The translations under genes were made by a program, and so were the position numbers. The notes below the pieces were generated by a model. The model saw nothing but the letters and a program-made list of their open reading frames with translations. It was not told the origin of the DNA and ran no database searches. This document shows, piece after piece, positions 55,531-64,000 of a DNA stretch of 64,000 bases (positions are counted from its first letter, which is position 1; each line of letters starts with the position of its first letter). The DNA is from Sphingomonas rhizophila. GTDB taxonomy: Bacteria > Pseudomonadota > Alphaproteobacteria > Sphingomonadales > Sphingomonadaceae. The stretch covers positions 2,170,001-2,234,000 of the forward strand of contig NZ_CP060717.1 of assembly GCF_014396585.1 (NCBI RefSeq), given 5' to 3'.

Positions 55531-57348
55531 ATGCGCGACGCCGAGCCCACCGACGACAAGACCAAGGGAAGCTTCGCCGTCCTGTGGCGATTCCTGCCAA
55601 TGCTGTGGCCGAAGAACGATGCGGAGCTTCGCTTGCGCGTCGTGGTCGCCCTCGTCCTCGTGCTGGCCGGCAAGGCGATCTCGCTGGCCATGCCCTTCGC
55701 CTACAAGGCAGTGGTCGACGCGATGAGTGGCGACCGCCAATTGTGGATGGCGGCGGTGATGCTGGTGGTCGCCTATTCCGCGGCCCGGCTGGGCGGGGTG
55801 CTGGCCGACAACCTGCGCAACGCGGTGTTCGAAAAGGTCGGGCAGACCGCGGCGCGGCGGTTGTCGGCGATGGTGTTCCGCCACGTCCATTCGCTGTCGC
55901 TTCGCTTCCACCTGGAACGGCGCACGGGCAGCCTGACCAAGGTCGTCGAGCGCGGCACGAAGAGCATCGACATGATGCTGTATTTCCTGCTGTTCAACAT
56001 CGCCCCGACGGTGATCGAGCTGACCGCAATCTGCGTCATTTTCTTCATCAAGTTCGGCCCCGGGCTGGTCGCCGCAACGCTGGTGATGGTGGCCATCTAC
56101 ATCGCCTTTACCCGCGCCATCACCGAATGGCGGACCAAGCTGCAGCGGGAAATGAACGAGGTCGACAACAAGGCGATCGGCCGCGCGGTCGACAGCCTGC
56201 TCAATTACGAAACCGTCAAATATTTCGGCGCCGAGGAGCGCGAGGCCCGCCGCTACGACGAAGCCATCGCCGGCTTCACCCGCGCCGCGATCCGCAACGA
56301 AACGTCTCTGGCGTGGCTCAACATCGGCCAGAGCGTCATCACCAACCTGATGATGGCGGGCGCGATGGCGTTCACCGTGTGGGGGTGGAGCCAAGGCAAG
56401 TACACGGCGGGCGACGTAGTGCTGGTCAACAGCCTGTTGATGCAGCTGTTCCGGCCGCTCGACATGCTGGGCTGGGTCTATCGATCGATCCGCCAGGGCC
56501 TGATCGACATGGAGGCGATGTTCGACCTGACCGACACGCCGGCGGAGATCGTCGATGCGCCCAACGCCGCCGCGCTGACCGTCCCCAACGGCCATGTCCG
56601 GTTCGATAATGTCGCCTTCGGCTATGAGCCCGAGCGAATTATCCTGAAGGGCGTGAGCCTGGACGTGCCCGCCGGCACCAGCCTGGCGGTGGTCGGGCCG
56701 TCGGGTGCGGGCAAGTCGACGCTGGCCCGGCTGCTGTACCGGTTCTACGACCCGACCAGCGGTCATATCAGCATCGACGGACAGGATATCGCCACCGTCA
56801 CCCAGGCCAGCCTTCGCGCCGCAATCGGGATCGTCCCCCAGGACACGGTGCTGTTCAACGACACCATCGGATACAACATCGGCTATGGCCGCGAGGGATC
56901 ATCGCAGGAGGCGATCGAGGAGGCGGCGCGCGGCGCGGCGATCGACGGCTTCATCGCCGCCCTGCCCCATGGCTATGACTCGATGGTCGGCGAGCGCGGG
57001 CTGAAGCTGTCGGGCGGCGAGAAGCAGCGCGTCGCCATCGCGCGCACGCTGCTGAAGGACCCGCCGATCCTGATCCTCGACGAGGCGACGAGCGCGCTCG
57101 ACAGCCGCACCGAGGAGGCGATCCAGTCGACCCTCAGCGCCGCGTCGCGAGGCCGAACTACAATCATCATCGCCCACCGCCTGTCGACCATCGTCGGCGC
57201 GGACCAGATTGCGGTCCTGGATGCGGGCGAGGTGGCCGAACGTGGCACCCACGCCGAGTTACTGGCGAAGAACGGACTCTACGCCGAACTGTGGGCGCGC
57301 CAGGCGGCGGAACGCGAACTCGAAGAGGTCGTCGGCGACCCGGCTTAG
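55531..57348 (+). CDS. Atm1-type ABC exporter (half transporter)
   Basis: A 605-residue fused permease-ATPase that works as a homodimer. The membrane domain is residues 15-320, with YETVKYFGAEEREARRYDEA, the Atm1/HMT1 signature. The ATPase has Walker A GPSGAGKST, signature LSGGEKQR, Walker B ILILDEATSALD and switch His in IIIAHRLST. Atm1-like exporters move glutathione-metal or glutathione-persulfide compounds, linking iron-sulfur or heavy-metal homeostasis. ATG 55531 is used; GTG 55522 is also possible. Confidence 0.93.
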   Translation: MRDAEPTDDKTKGSFAVLWRFLPMLWPKNDAELRLRVVVALVLVLAGKAISLAMPFAYKAVVDAMSGDRQLWMAAVMLVVAYSAARLGGVLADNLRNAVFEKVGQTAARRLSAMVFRHVHSLSLRFHLERRTGSLTKVVERGTKSIDMMLYFLLFNIAPTVIELTAICVIFFIKFGPGLVAATLVMVAIYIAFTRAITEWRTKLQREMNEVDNKAIGRAVDSLLNYETVKYFGAEEREARRYDEAIAGFTRAAIRNETSLAWLNIGQSVITNLMMAGAMAFTVWGWSQGKYTAGDVVLVNSLLMQLFRPLDMLGWVYRSIRQGLIDMEAMFDLTDTPAEIVDAPNAAALTVPNGHVRFDNVAFGYEPERIILKGVSLDVPAGTSLAVVGPSGAGKSTLARLLYRFYDPTSGHISIDGQDIATVTQASLRAAIGIVPQDTVLFNDTIGYNIGYGREGSSQEAIEEAARGAAIDGFIAALPHGYDSMVGERGLKLSGGEKQRVAIARTLLKDPPILILDEATSALDSRTEEAIQSTLSAASRGRTTIIIAHRLSTIVGADQIAVLDAGEVAERGTHAELLAKNGLYAELWARQAAERELEEVVGDPA

Positions 57349-57406
57349 GTGCACGAAGGTCGTGGAGAACGACGCTAATCCGGGGCCGATTCGCAAACCT
57401 GCGCTA

Positions 57407-57434
57407 ATGTCCGCTTTGGGTGGAAAGCGGACAT
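57407..57434. repeat. Palindromic dispersed repeat, copy 1
   Basis: Perfect 11-base inverted repeat (ATGTCCGCTTT and AAAGCGGACAT) with a GGGTGG loop, in the gap between the ABC exporter and the first PEP-CTERM gene. The same core (GGGTCGAAAGCGGACATT, with variation) recurs at 58470, 62212 and 62892. Confidence 0.75.
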
Positions 57435-57535
57435 ACGTGCTTGGCGATCCCGAACCCCTTCCTTGGCCGCGATTAACGTGTTAACTTATAGTTAACAGAG
57501 GGGTCCTTTTTTCGTTCGTGACGGGGGAGGGGCAG

Positions 57536-58434
57536 ATGTCGAGGTCATTGTCGCACGCTGTTTTGGCACTTTCGGGCTTGGCACTCAGCCTGATACCGAC
57601 TCAATCATTTGCGCAGCAGTTCGGAGCGACGGCTGAAGCAGTAGCTAAAGCCAAGAACGCTGGACCGGTCTGGCCCTACGACTCGTTGGTCGTACATGAC
57701 CGCCATGAGGGCACAGCTGCGGCGGCGGCCAGCGCGAAACTGACCTACCAGTATTCTTCCCCATGTGCCGAGACGCCTTGGATCTTCTGTCCGAATACGG
57801 CGACCACAGAAGCTCGCGCACATGCAAGTCTCGCTACAGGAACAGTCGGAGCGTATGCAAATGCTGGCGACATCGAGAACGCTGAGCCCACTGCTAACGC
57901 CAGTTGGTACGATGTAATAGTATTCGACTTCAATGGCGAATCTGCTTTCATCGAATTTTCTTACTGGATAACTGGCAGCTTCACTTACCCAGGCCCTGGA
58001 GCACAGGGAAGCTCGGCGTATTGGTCCCTCGGTTTCAGTGGTGATGGTGCATATGTCAGCGCTTTCGCCGACCTGCGCCCAGACCCGGATTTTAACGCCG
58101 GGTCAGTCACGATAAATGGCGATACGATCAATATTTCTGGGCCTGCTGCGTTAGCAGGTTTCTCTGCCGGAATTTTCGTCAAGCCAGGTACCCCTTATGG
58201 CATCAGTGCCGGTATCAGTGCTTTCCGTGACGCAGATTTCGGAGGCACAGGCACCTTCCGGTTTAGCGCCCTCCCCAAGGTGTAACTTATTCGTCGGCGT
58301 CGGGGGCTTTCTTAGCGGACGTTGCCGACTCAGCCGTCCCGGAGCCAAGTTCTTGGGCCATCATGCTGCTAGGATTTGGAGCTATTGGCGCGCGGCTTCG
58401 CAAGCGTCGCCTGCTCCAACCAGCTTTGACGTAA
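57536..58434 (+). CDS. PEP-CTERM exported protein (frameshifted)
   Basis: About 299 residues after repair. Signal peptide (LSHAVLALSGLALSLIPTQSFA), a beta-rich extracellular domain with many Ala/Thr/Ser, and a C-terminal PEP-CTERM sorting signal in the -1 frame: VPEPSSWAIMLLGFGAIGA followed by RLRKRR. Reading without repair, the protein stops at 58285 and loses the signal. One added C in the CCC/CCCC stretch at 58269-58276 restores it. The sorting system (exosortase) would be encoded elsewhere. GGGGGAGGGG precedes the ATG at 57536. AT-richer than the core genes. Confidence 0.8.
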
Positions 58435-58469
58435 TTCTTTGGATTGCCTCATATGGACTCTGGCGTCCC

Positions 58470-58490
58470 AATGGGTCGAAAGCGGGCATT
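58470..58490. repeat. Dispersed repeat, copy 2
   Basis: AATGGGTCGAAAGCGGGCATT, one variant of the 57407 element (single-sided), lies in the 242-base gap between the two PEP-CTERM genes. The rest of that gap, to 58676, shows no gene and ends in AT-rich text (TTAATTTTGCGTTAAT) likely to hold the promoter of the second one. Confidence 0.6.
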
Positions 58491-58676
58491 GGGCCGAAGC
58501 AATACATCTCGAATTGGCCGCCGCAGATTTCTCGTACCTTCTTTTTGACGCGCCCAAGGATTGATGCCGCCTATTCCATTTGCGCGGTGTGCATCAGGCA
58601 AAATAGTTGACAAACATCAGTTAATTTTGCGTTAATGCCTCCGGCTCAAGACATGAGTCGCAGAACGGGGGTTCCA

Positions 58677-59653
58677 ATGTTTCGTAAACCGTTGCTTCTC
58701 AGCGTTGCTACCGCTTTGCTTGGTCCTTCGGCCGCTTTGGCGAGCGATCTCACCAGCTTCACGACTGTCACTAATACCGACGTTGCATCGTTCGGTATCG
58801 GCTACATGCGCGATACCGGCACCGGCACGCTGAACGTCAGTGGCGTCAGCGGTGGCGTCACTGCTGCCTACTTGTTCTGGCACGGCCCGACTAATTCAAC
58901 TTCGCCCACGGCGAATGCCAGTGTGACGTTCGCCGGGACTGACATCTTGGGGACAAATATCGGCTTTTCGTCCGACAATTTTTGGGGGTACAGCAACAGC
59001 CAGAGCTATCGTGCCGACGTCACGTCTCTCTTCACAGGGAATGGATCATACAGCCTGACGAACTTCACGGACGCCAGCGCGAACGTGAACGGAGCCTCAC
59101 TGATCATCTTCTACAGCGATGGGAACGACGCCAACAACCAGGACGTCGTCCTTTTCAACGGCAACGATGCAAACTTCGAAAATTCTTACGACGCCTTGAA
59201 CTGGAATGCCGTCCTTAACGGCATCAACTATTCGGGCGGAGCAGCCTCGATGACCTTACACGTCAGCGACGGACAGAATTTCAGCAGCTTCGACGACGGT
59301 ACATTGTTGCTGAATGGTTCTCCCCTGGCGAGCGGCGGCCTTTTTCAAGGGACGGCGTGCAGGTGGGCACGGGTACGAATGTCGGGAACGGCGGACTGTG
59401 GGATATTGAGACATACGATATCACCAGCTTCCTTGTCCAAGGCAACAATAACCTGACCTTGTCGATGGGTGCTGTGAATGACGCGCTGAGCTTGAACGTC
59501 GTGCAGTTCAATCTGCCCGTCGGCGCCGCTCCCAGTGTCGGTGCTGTGCCAGAACCGGGGACTTGGGCAATGATGCTGATGGGCTTCGGCGCAATCGGAT
59601 TCGGTATGAGGCGTAAGAACAACGCGAGCCTTCGCCTGCGCCAGCTCGCTTGA
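58677..59653 (+). CDS. PEP-CTERM exported protein, DUF3344-like (frameshifted)
   Basis: About 325 residues after repair. Signal peptide (LLLSVATALLGPSAALA), a beta-sandwich domain of the DUF3344 style (VTAAYLFWHGPTNS, SYRADVTSLFTGNGSYSLTN, GASLIIFYSDG), then a C-terminal PEP-CTERM signal VPEPGTWAMMLMGFGAIGFG followed by MRRKN. The frame breaks at the GGG 59349-59351; one added G joins DGTLLLNG... to GDGVQVGTGTNV. GGGGG upstream supports ATG 58677 over 58653. Follows the first PEP-CTERM gene. Confidence 0.82.
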
Positions 59654-59859
59654 TCACAGCGAATTGTCTGCCTGGTCATAAGCTTTTCAAGCAAATGGGT
59701 ACTGGCCATGCGCGGACCAAGGCATTGAGGCCATTCATGCGAGGGCGCGGTTCCCGCGACAGCGCCGGAGCCTTCAACGTCGTGCGCACCCTAAGACCGG
59801 ACTAAGCTGCAGAATGGCGAGCGATGTTGCGGCATCATTGCGACAACGAAGGCGACCGA

Positions 59860-62151
59860 ATGTTCAGAGAAATTGGCGAGGAAGCACTAGTTGGCGGCTT
59901 AGTCGGTGGCTTTCACGGGCTGACAATTACAGCCGGCCTGGTGGGCGGCGGACACATTGTCCTATGGCAGCAAAGAGACGGTGACGTACTCACTGATGTC
60001 TGGTTCCGCGCTTACGATTTCGACGGTAAGCCAACCGGCGAGGCATTCATCCTGCTCAACGATTATCTCGGGCTACAATACCCGCGTGATCTCGATGTAG
60101 TAGCGCTACCGGACGGAGGATTTGCTGTCGCCGCTTTCCGGGCGCTGAGCCTGAACGAATACGGTCAAGCCGCTACCCACGATATCGCTCTTCAACTTTT
60201 TGACGGCAATGGCGTGGCTCGTAACGCGCCGGTTTCGGTGACAAATGGTCATGAGTCGTTTGCCAGTGCGCCTGACCTGACGATCAGTAGTAATCGCCTA
60301 ATCGTCACTTACCAGCAAGGTGACATTTACGGTCGTACTTTCGACATGAGCGGCAATCCGGTAACTGAGATTTACACTTTAGGGTCGCGGGGCCGTACCG
60401 ACAACGGCGACGGAACCTTCACTTACACTAGTTCAACGGATCCGGTTGTTGCAGGCTTGCCGGGTAGCCGATTCGTAGCTGCTTTCACCTACAACGCGCA
60501 GACAGCTCACGATCAATCACAAAGCAGCATCGTGGCACGCTTGTTCACGAAAGACGGAACGCCAATCACTGCTGCCTTTGGCGTTAACACGACGACGTTC
60601 GGTAATCAGCAACTTCCGCAAATCGTCGTCCTACAGAACGATGATTTCATCATCATGTGGACCGATTCGTCCACCGGCACTCACATGCTTCGGGGTCAGC
60701 GTTTTGACGCTTCGGGGCAGCCAGTGGGAGCAGAACTCGCCTTGGCAGAGACATTGTCGACATCCACGACTTATTCCGGTTGGTCCGCGACGTCGCTCGA
60801 CAATGGAGGCTTCGCCCTTAGTTGGTATTACGGGCCAACGGTCTACGTTCGCGAATTTAATGAAGTCGGATTACCGGTGCGAGATCCGACACCGGTTTCG
60901 AATTCAAATGGCTACGATCCATGGATTTCATCGGTCCAGGGCGGCGGATACGTTATCGCTTGGGAAGGCTCCAAGATTCGCGCTCAGCTTTTCGTCGAAG
61001 ACAAAACACTGTCAGGAACGGGTGAGAATGACTGGCTCTCAGGCGGATATGGGGCCGATATCCTCGATGGTCTTGCTGGTGACGATCAACTTTTTGGAAG
61101 CCGTGGCGACGACCGCTTGATCGGCCGGGCCGGTAATGACGCACTGACGGGCGGTGCCGGTTATGACCGAATGTACGGCGGCACCGGTGACGACACGTAC
61201 TTCGTTAATGATGCCGACGACTATGCTTATGAGCTCGTCGGAGAAGGTCGGGATCACGTCGTTTCCTCGGTCGATCACCAGCTCCGCGTGAACGTCGAGG
61301 ATCTGACGCTTACGGGCGCTGCCAGCATTGGCAAAGGCAATGTCAGCGACAATGTGATTGTCGGCAGTGCGGCCGCCAACAAGCTTTACGGCTATGCAGG
61401 CGATGACACGTTATCTGGCGCCGAAGGCGATGATGTTCTGCTCGGTGCGGAAGGCAATGATACGTTGACGGGCGGTGCTGGGTACGACCGGATGTACGGC
61501 GGCATCGGCAACGACACCTTCGTCGTCGGCGACCTGGCCGATTACGCCTACGAGAATCTCGGTGAGGGCTACGATACGGTCTTCACCTCGATCAACCACC
61601 AGCTTCGCCCGAATATCGAGCAATTGGTCCTCGATGGCTTCTCCGACCTTCGCGGCTACGGAAACGCCCTCGACAACATGATGATCGGCAACAGCGGCAA
61701 CAATCTGTTGTACGGCAAGGATGGTGCGGACACGATCCGTGCCGGCCTCGGCAACGACATCCTCTACGGTGAAAACGGGACCGACTATCTTTATGGCGGA
61801 TCGGGCCTCGACCGTTTCTATGGCGGCGCTGGCGCCGACCTGTTCGCGTTCGAGAATTTGGATTTCGCCGGGATGGGCAGTGGCACCGCCGATCGCATCC
61901 ACGACTTTAGCCATGCGCAGGGCGACCGCATCTCGCTTGAGCTGGTCGATGCCAACAGCAACGTCGGCTTCGACCAGGCCTTCACCTTCGTCGGTAGCGC
62001 CGCCTTCAGCAATGTCGCGGGGCAACTCCGCTACCAGCAGATCAGCGGAAACACCTATGTCCAGGGCGATACCGACGGCGACGGCAAGGCCGACTTCTGG
62101 ATCCGGATTGACGGGCTCCACGCCCTAGCCGCGACCGATTTCATTCTCTGA
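59860..62151 (+). CDS. RTX calcium-binding repeat protein
   Basis: A 763-residue secreted protein. The first 380 residues are repeated beta elements of about 50 residues (WQQRDGDVLTDVWFRAYDFD, FVAAFTYNAQ, FIIMWTDSSTG), as in beta-propellers. From about residue 388, RTX nonapeptides (GGxGxDxLx) appear: DWLSGGYGADILDGLAGDDQ, LTGGAGYDRMYGG and NDTLTGGAGYDRMYGG. This module is internally duplicated (about 61120-61330 and 61440-61650). The C-terminal end DGKADFWIRIDGLHALAATD is a type I secretion tail. No ABC/HlyD type I exporter is adjacent. ATG 59824 is an alternative start. Confidence 0.87.
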   Translation: MFREIGEEALVGGLVGGFHGLTITAGLVGGGHIVLWQQRDGDVLTDVWFRAYDFDGKPTGEAFILLNDYLGLQYPRDLDVVALPDGGFAVAAFRALSLNEYGQAATHDIALQLFDGNGVARNAPVSVTNGHESFASAPDLTISSNRLIVTYQQGDIYGRTFDMSGNPVTEIYTLGSRGRTDNGDGTFTYTSSTDPVVAGLPGSRFVAAFTYNAQTAHDQSQSSIVARLFTKDGTPITAAFGVNTTTFGNQQLPQIVVLQNDDFIIMWTDSSTGTHMLRGQRFDASGQPVGAELALAETLSTSTTYSGWSATSLDNGGFALSWYYGPTVYVREFNEVGLPVRDPTPVSNSNGYDPWISSVQGGGYVIAWEGSKIRAQLFVEDKTLSGTGENDWLSGGYGADILDGLAGDDQLFGSRGDDRLIGRAGNDALTGGAGYDRMYGGTGDDTYFVNDADDYAYELVGEGRDHVVSSVDHQLRVNVEDLTLTGAASIGKGNVSDNVIVGSAAANKLYGYAGDDTLSGAEGDDVLLGAEGNDTLTGGAGYDRMYGGIGNDTFVVGDLADYAYENLGEGYDTVFTSINHQLRPNIEQLVLDGFSDLRGYGNALDNMMIGNSGNNLLYGKDGADTIRAGLGNDILYGENGTDYLYGGSGLDRFYGGAGADLFAFENLDFAGMGSGTADRIHDFSHAQGDRISLELVDANSNVGFDQAFTFVGSAAFSNVAGQLRYQQISGNTYVQGDTDGDGKADFWIRIDGLHALAATDFIL

Positions 62152-62211
62152 TATGGTCAGTAGACGTCGTTGTTCTGCATGTTCGAAGGGCCTGTTGGCC
62201 AAGCTTCTAGC

Positions 62212-62238
62212 GTCCGCAACGGGTCGAAAGCGGACATT
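62212..62238. repeat. Dispersed repeat, copy 3
   Basis: GTCCGCAACGGGTCGAAAGC followed by GGACATT: the 57407 core with GTCCGC and GCGGAC arms, 60 bases after the RTX gene. A weaker fourth copy (CGCTTTCGGTCGAAAGCAGACA) lies at about 62892-62912, after the next gene. Confidence 0.65.
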
Positions 62239-62290
62239 AGCAATTCCGTCCCACTGGGGGTTCCCACACGTGAGGGAGGCGTGAGCGCAA

Positions 62291-62890
62291 ATGGCTGAAT
62301 GGTTCCGAAACACGGACTGGAATGATGAGATCGAGATCGCCTTCGACGCTCGGCTCGGACGGGCCCGCGACAAAGCTCAGTACCTTAATATCCAGGCGCA
62401 TACTTTACTTGCCAGCCATCCTCATGTCGCAGCGAATCTATGTCGTCGCGTCCTTGCGCTAGACGCGCCAGCTCAAACAGCCCGCGCCGGGCTCTATCTT
62501 GGGACGGCGCTGGCAGTGCAGGGGGATGTCGACGGCGCCATATCAGCCTTGGAAGGGGCGATAGGGGCCGAACAGCGGGAACCAATGCATCGGACCGCCG
62601 CCTACCTCGACCAGGCGCTGTTGATCACATTGGCGAGACGCGACGATTTGTACGACACCGCCTTGGAGCGGCTCGAAAGCGAGCGAGCGCTGCCCGTGAG
62701 GGAGCAATCGCCAACTGCTTTGTTCGCGCTGACGCTGATCGGCGGCGCGCGAGGCGAAAATGTAGCTGGCGCTGCAGCTCTCGCACTGAAAATGCTCGGG
62801 GATTCGGACCAAGAGGAATTCGCCCTCCCGCCCTACTTATCTATACGGGAGCTCAAGAGTCGATTGAGCGAGGTTGCAGGCCTTCAATGA
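62291..62890 (+). CDS. Short helical-repeat protein, unknown
   Basis: A 199-residue, mostly alpha-helical protein with TPR-like pairs: AHTLLASHPHVAANLCRRVL, ARAGLYLGTALAVQGDVDGA and LYDTALERLESERAL. No catalytic motif is visible. Located between the RTX gene and the convergent ATPase gene, flanked by dispersed repeats. The TPR assignment is by pattern only. Confidence 0.6.
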   Translation: MAEWFRNTDWNDEIEIAFDARLGRARDKAQYLNIQAHTLLASHPHVAANLCRRVLALDAPAQTARAGLYLGTALAVQGDVDGAISALEGAIGAEQREPMHRTAAYLDQALLITLARRDDLYDTALERLESERALPVREQSPTALFALTLIGGARGENVAGAAALALKMLGDSDQEEFALPPYLSIRELKSRLSEVAGLQ

Positions 62891-62920
62891 ACGCTTTCGG
62901 TCGAAAGCAGACAGAAGGGT

Positions 62921-64000
62921 CTAGGCGGCGGCCGTCGTCCAGCCCAATTGTGGGATGGCGATGCTTCGGCGGCCGCTCAAATCGGTGCGGCTGACGATGA
63001 GGTCGCGGCTTTCGATGTATTGGAGCAGGCGGCGGGCGCGGCCGAGGCTGGCGGTGCCGTAGCTGGCGGCGATGGCTTCGTCGGTCGGGCAGGGAGTGCC
63101 TTCGCGCGCTGCGCGGGCGATCAGCAGGAACGGCCCCAGCATGTCGTCGGGCAGCGACGCAGCCGCGTCGAGCGCCGGCGACCAGTCGTCGCCTTCGGTG
63201 AAGATGCCGGCGCGGGCCATCGACAGGCGGCGAGTGAAGGCAGGCAGGTCGAGCGGCGGGCGCGGCACGCCAGCCATCCGGCAGCGGACGGCGAAATCTT
63301 GGTAGAGCACCGAGGCCGCGCGGGCGGCGCCGTCGGGATCGGCGGTAATGGCTTCGAGCACGGTGGCGACGATCGCGGCGGTCTCGTCGTCGGACTTGGC
63401 GGGGGCGGTGTCGGCACGCGAGACCGACGACGCCATCGATTGCAGCAGCGCCTCGCTCGGGAGGGGTGCGGGCGCGCGTGGCGGTTCGGGCACGAACACC
63501 GGCGCATCGTCGCCCGGCGCGAACAGTAGTCCCTGTACGTCCTCCGCCGCCGCCTGCGGAAGCGGCACGAGCTTCGGGCTGACCGACCGGGCGCTGGTTT
63601 CCACGGGTCCAATCGCCACCGACACCGGGCGGCGGGCGATGGCCGGGCCGAGCGCGAGGAAGGTGCCGCAAGGCAGGTCGCGGATCTGTTCGGCCTGGCG
63701 CCGCTCCATGCCCAGCAGGTCGGCGGCGCGGGCCATGTCGATGTCGAGGAAGGTGCGGCCCATCAGGAAGTTGGACGCTTCCGCCGCGACATTCTTGGCT
63801 AGCTTGGCGAGACGCTGCGTGGCGATGATCCCGGCGAGCCCACGCTTGCGGCCGCGGCACATCAGGTTAGTCATGGCGCCGAGCGAGGCGCGGCGCACCT
63901 CCTCCGTCACTTCGCCGCCGCCCGACGGTGCGAACAGCTGCGCCTCGTCGACCACGACCAGCGCCGGATACCAATGGTCGCGCGGCGCATCGAACAGCGC
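62921..64000 (-). CDS. HerA-like ATP-binding protein, C-terminal part
   Basis: The gene continues beyond the right edge; 359 residues are in the window. The visible N-terminal text ALVVVDEAQLFAPSGG is the Walker B region. ASLGAMTNLMCRGRKRGLAG and IIATQRLAKLAKNVAAEASN follow, with the arginine-finger and sensor elements of the HerA/DUF87 family. The C-terminal 200 residues are Ala-rich with a small helical domain (FTRRLSMARAGIF) and no known motif. The Walker A half is off the window. Unrelated in detail to the 26.8 kb HerA-like gene. Confidence 0.83.
   Translation of the reverse strand, partial: ALFDAPRDHWYPALVVVDEAQLFAPSGGGEVTEEVRRASLGAMTNLMCRGRKRGLAGIIATQRLAKLAKNVAAEASNFLMGRTFLDIDMARAADLLGMERRQAEQIRDLPCGTFLALGPAIARRPVSVAIGPVETSARSVSPKLVPLPQAAAEDVQGLLFAPGDDAPVFVPEPPRAPAPLPSEALLQSMASSVSRADTAPAKSDDETAAIVATVLEAITADPDGAARAASVLYQDFAVRCRMAGVPRPPLDLPAFTRRLSMARAGIFTEGDDWSPALDAAASLPDDMLGPFLLIARAAREGTPCPTDEAIAASYGTASLGRARRLLQYIESRDLIVSRTDLSGRRSIAIPQLGWTTAAA

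Overview
This 64 kb window is high-GC DNA (AT-richer at about 44.9-46.2 kb and 57.5-62.9 kb). Gene content and order suggest an alphaproteobacterium of the Sphingomonadales (Sphingomonas-like). The basis is protein style, a TPP-riboswitch thiC, PEP-CTERM proteins, an IalB-like protein beside rlmN, and a GtrA/GT2/methyltransferase cluster. The genus is inferred, not proved. I saw no rRNA, tRNA, CRISPR array or complete insertion sequence.

Layout. 0-15 kb is mostly housekeeping: the galU 3' end, a degenerate receiver protein, an HNH nuclease, gluQ, a HIG1-like protein, a PduO-type adenosyltransferase, the ergothioneine pair egtB-egtD, then yggT-folD-marC. A glycolipid-type cluster follows (GT-C-like protein, GtrA, GtrB-like GT2, methyltransferase), then argG with a membrane protein. 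15-26 kb holds an S46 peptidase, cyclopropane fatty acid synthase, TauE/SafE permease, rlmN, an IalB-like protein, a lone Flp pilin, an NfrB/NfrA-like pair and a second TauE/SafE permease with a TIGR02186-type partner. 26-40 kb has a HerA-like ATPase, a tripartite RND efflux operon with a possible Fur box, an M23 peptidase, an SUV3-like helicase, an S4 protein and a 7Fe ferredoxin. 40-44 kb carries a TPR-sulfotransferase and riboswitch-controlled thiC.

44-48 kb is accessory. It contains a thiC 3' fragment interrupted by a short palindromic repeat, a TIR-like protein with a long uncharacterised C-terminal region, a DUF2726 nuclease-like protein, an HTH protein, and a 33-residue cysteine-rich metallothionein-like peptide divergent from a MerR regulator across a mer-type operator. 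48-57 kb holds small enzymes and envelope-stress genes, including a PspC protein and a 36-residue peptide behind a near-consensus sigma-54 promoter, and an Atm1-type ABC exporter. 57-63 kb is an exported-protein region (two PEP-CTERM proteins and an RTX protein) with dispersed palindromic repeats. The window ends inside a second HerA-like ATPase gene.

Twelve genes are broken by a single-base shift. In every case the break can be repaired by adding one G or C to a short G/C run. This points to consensus errors in the assembly rather than pseudogenes, so these genes are annotated as whole units with the break noted.
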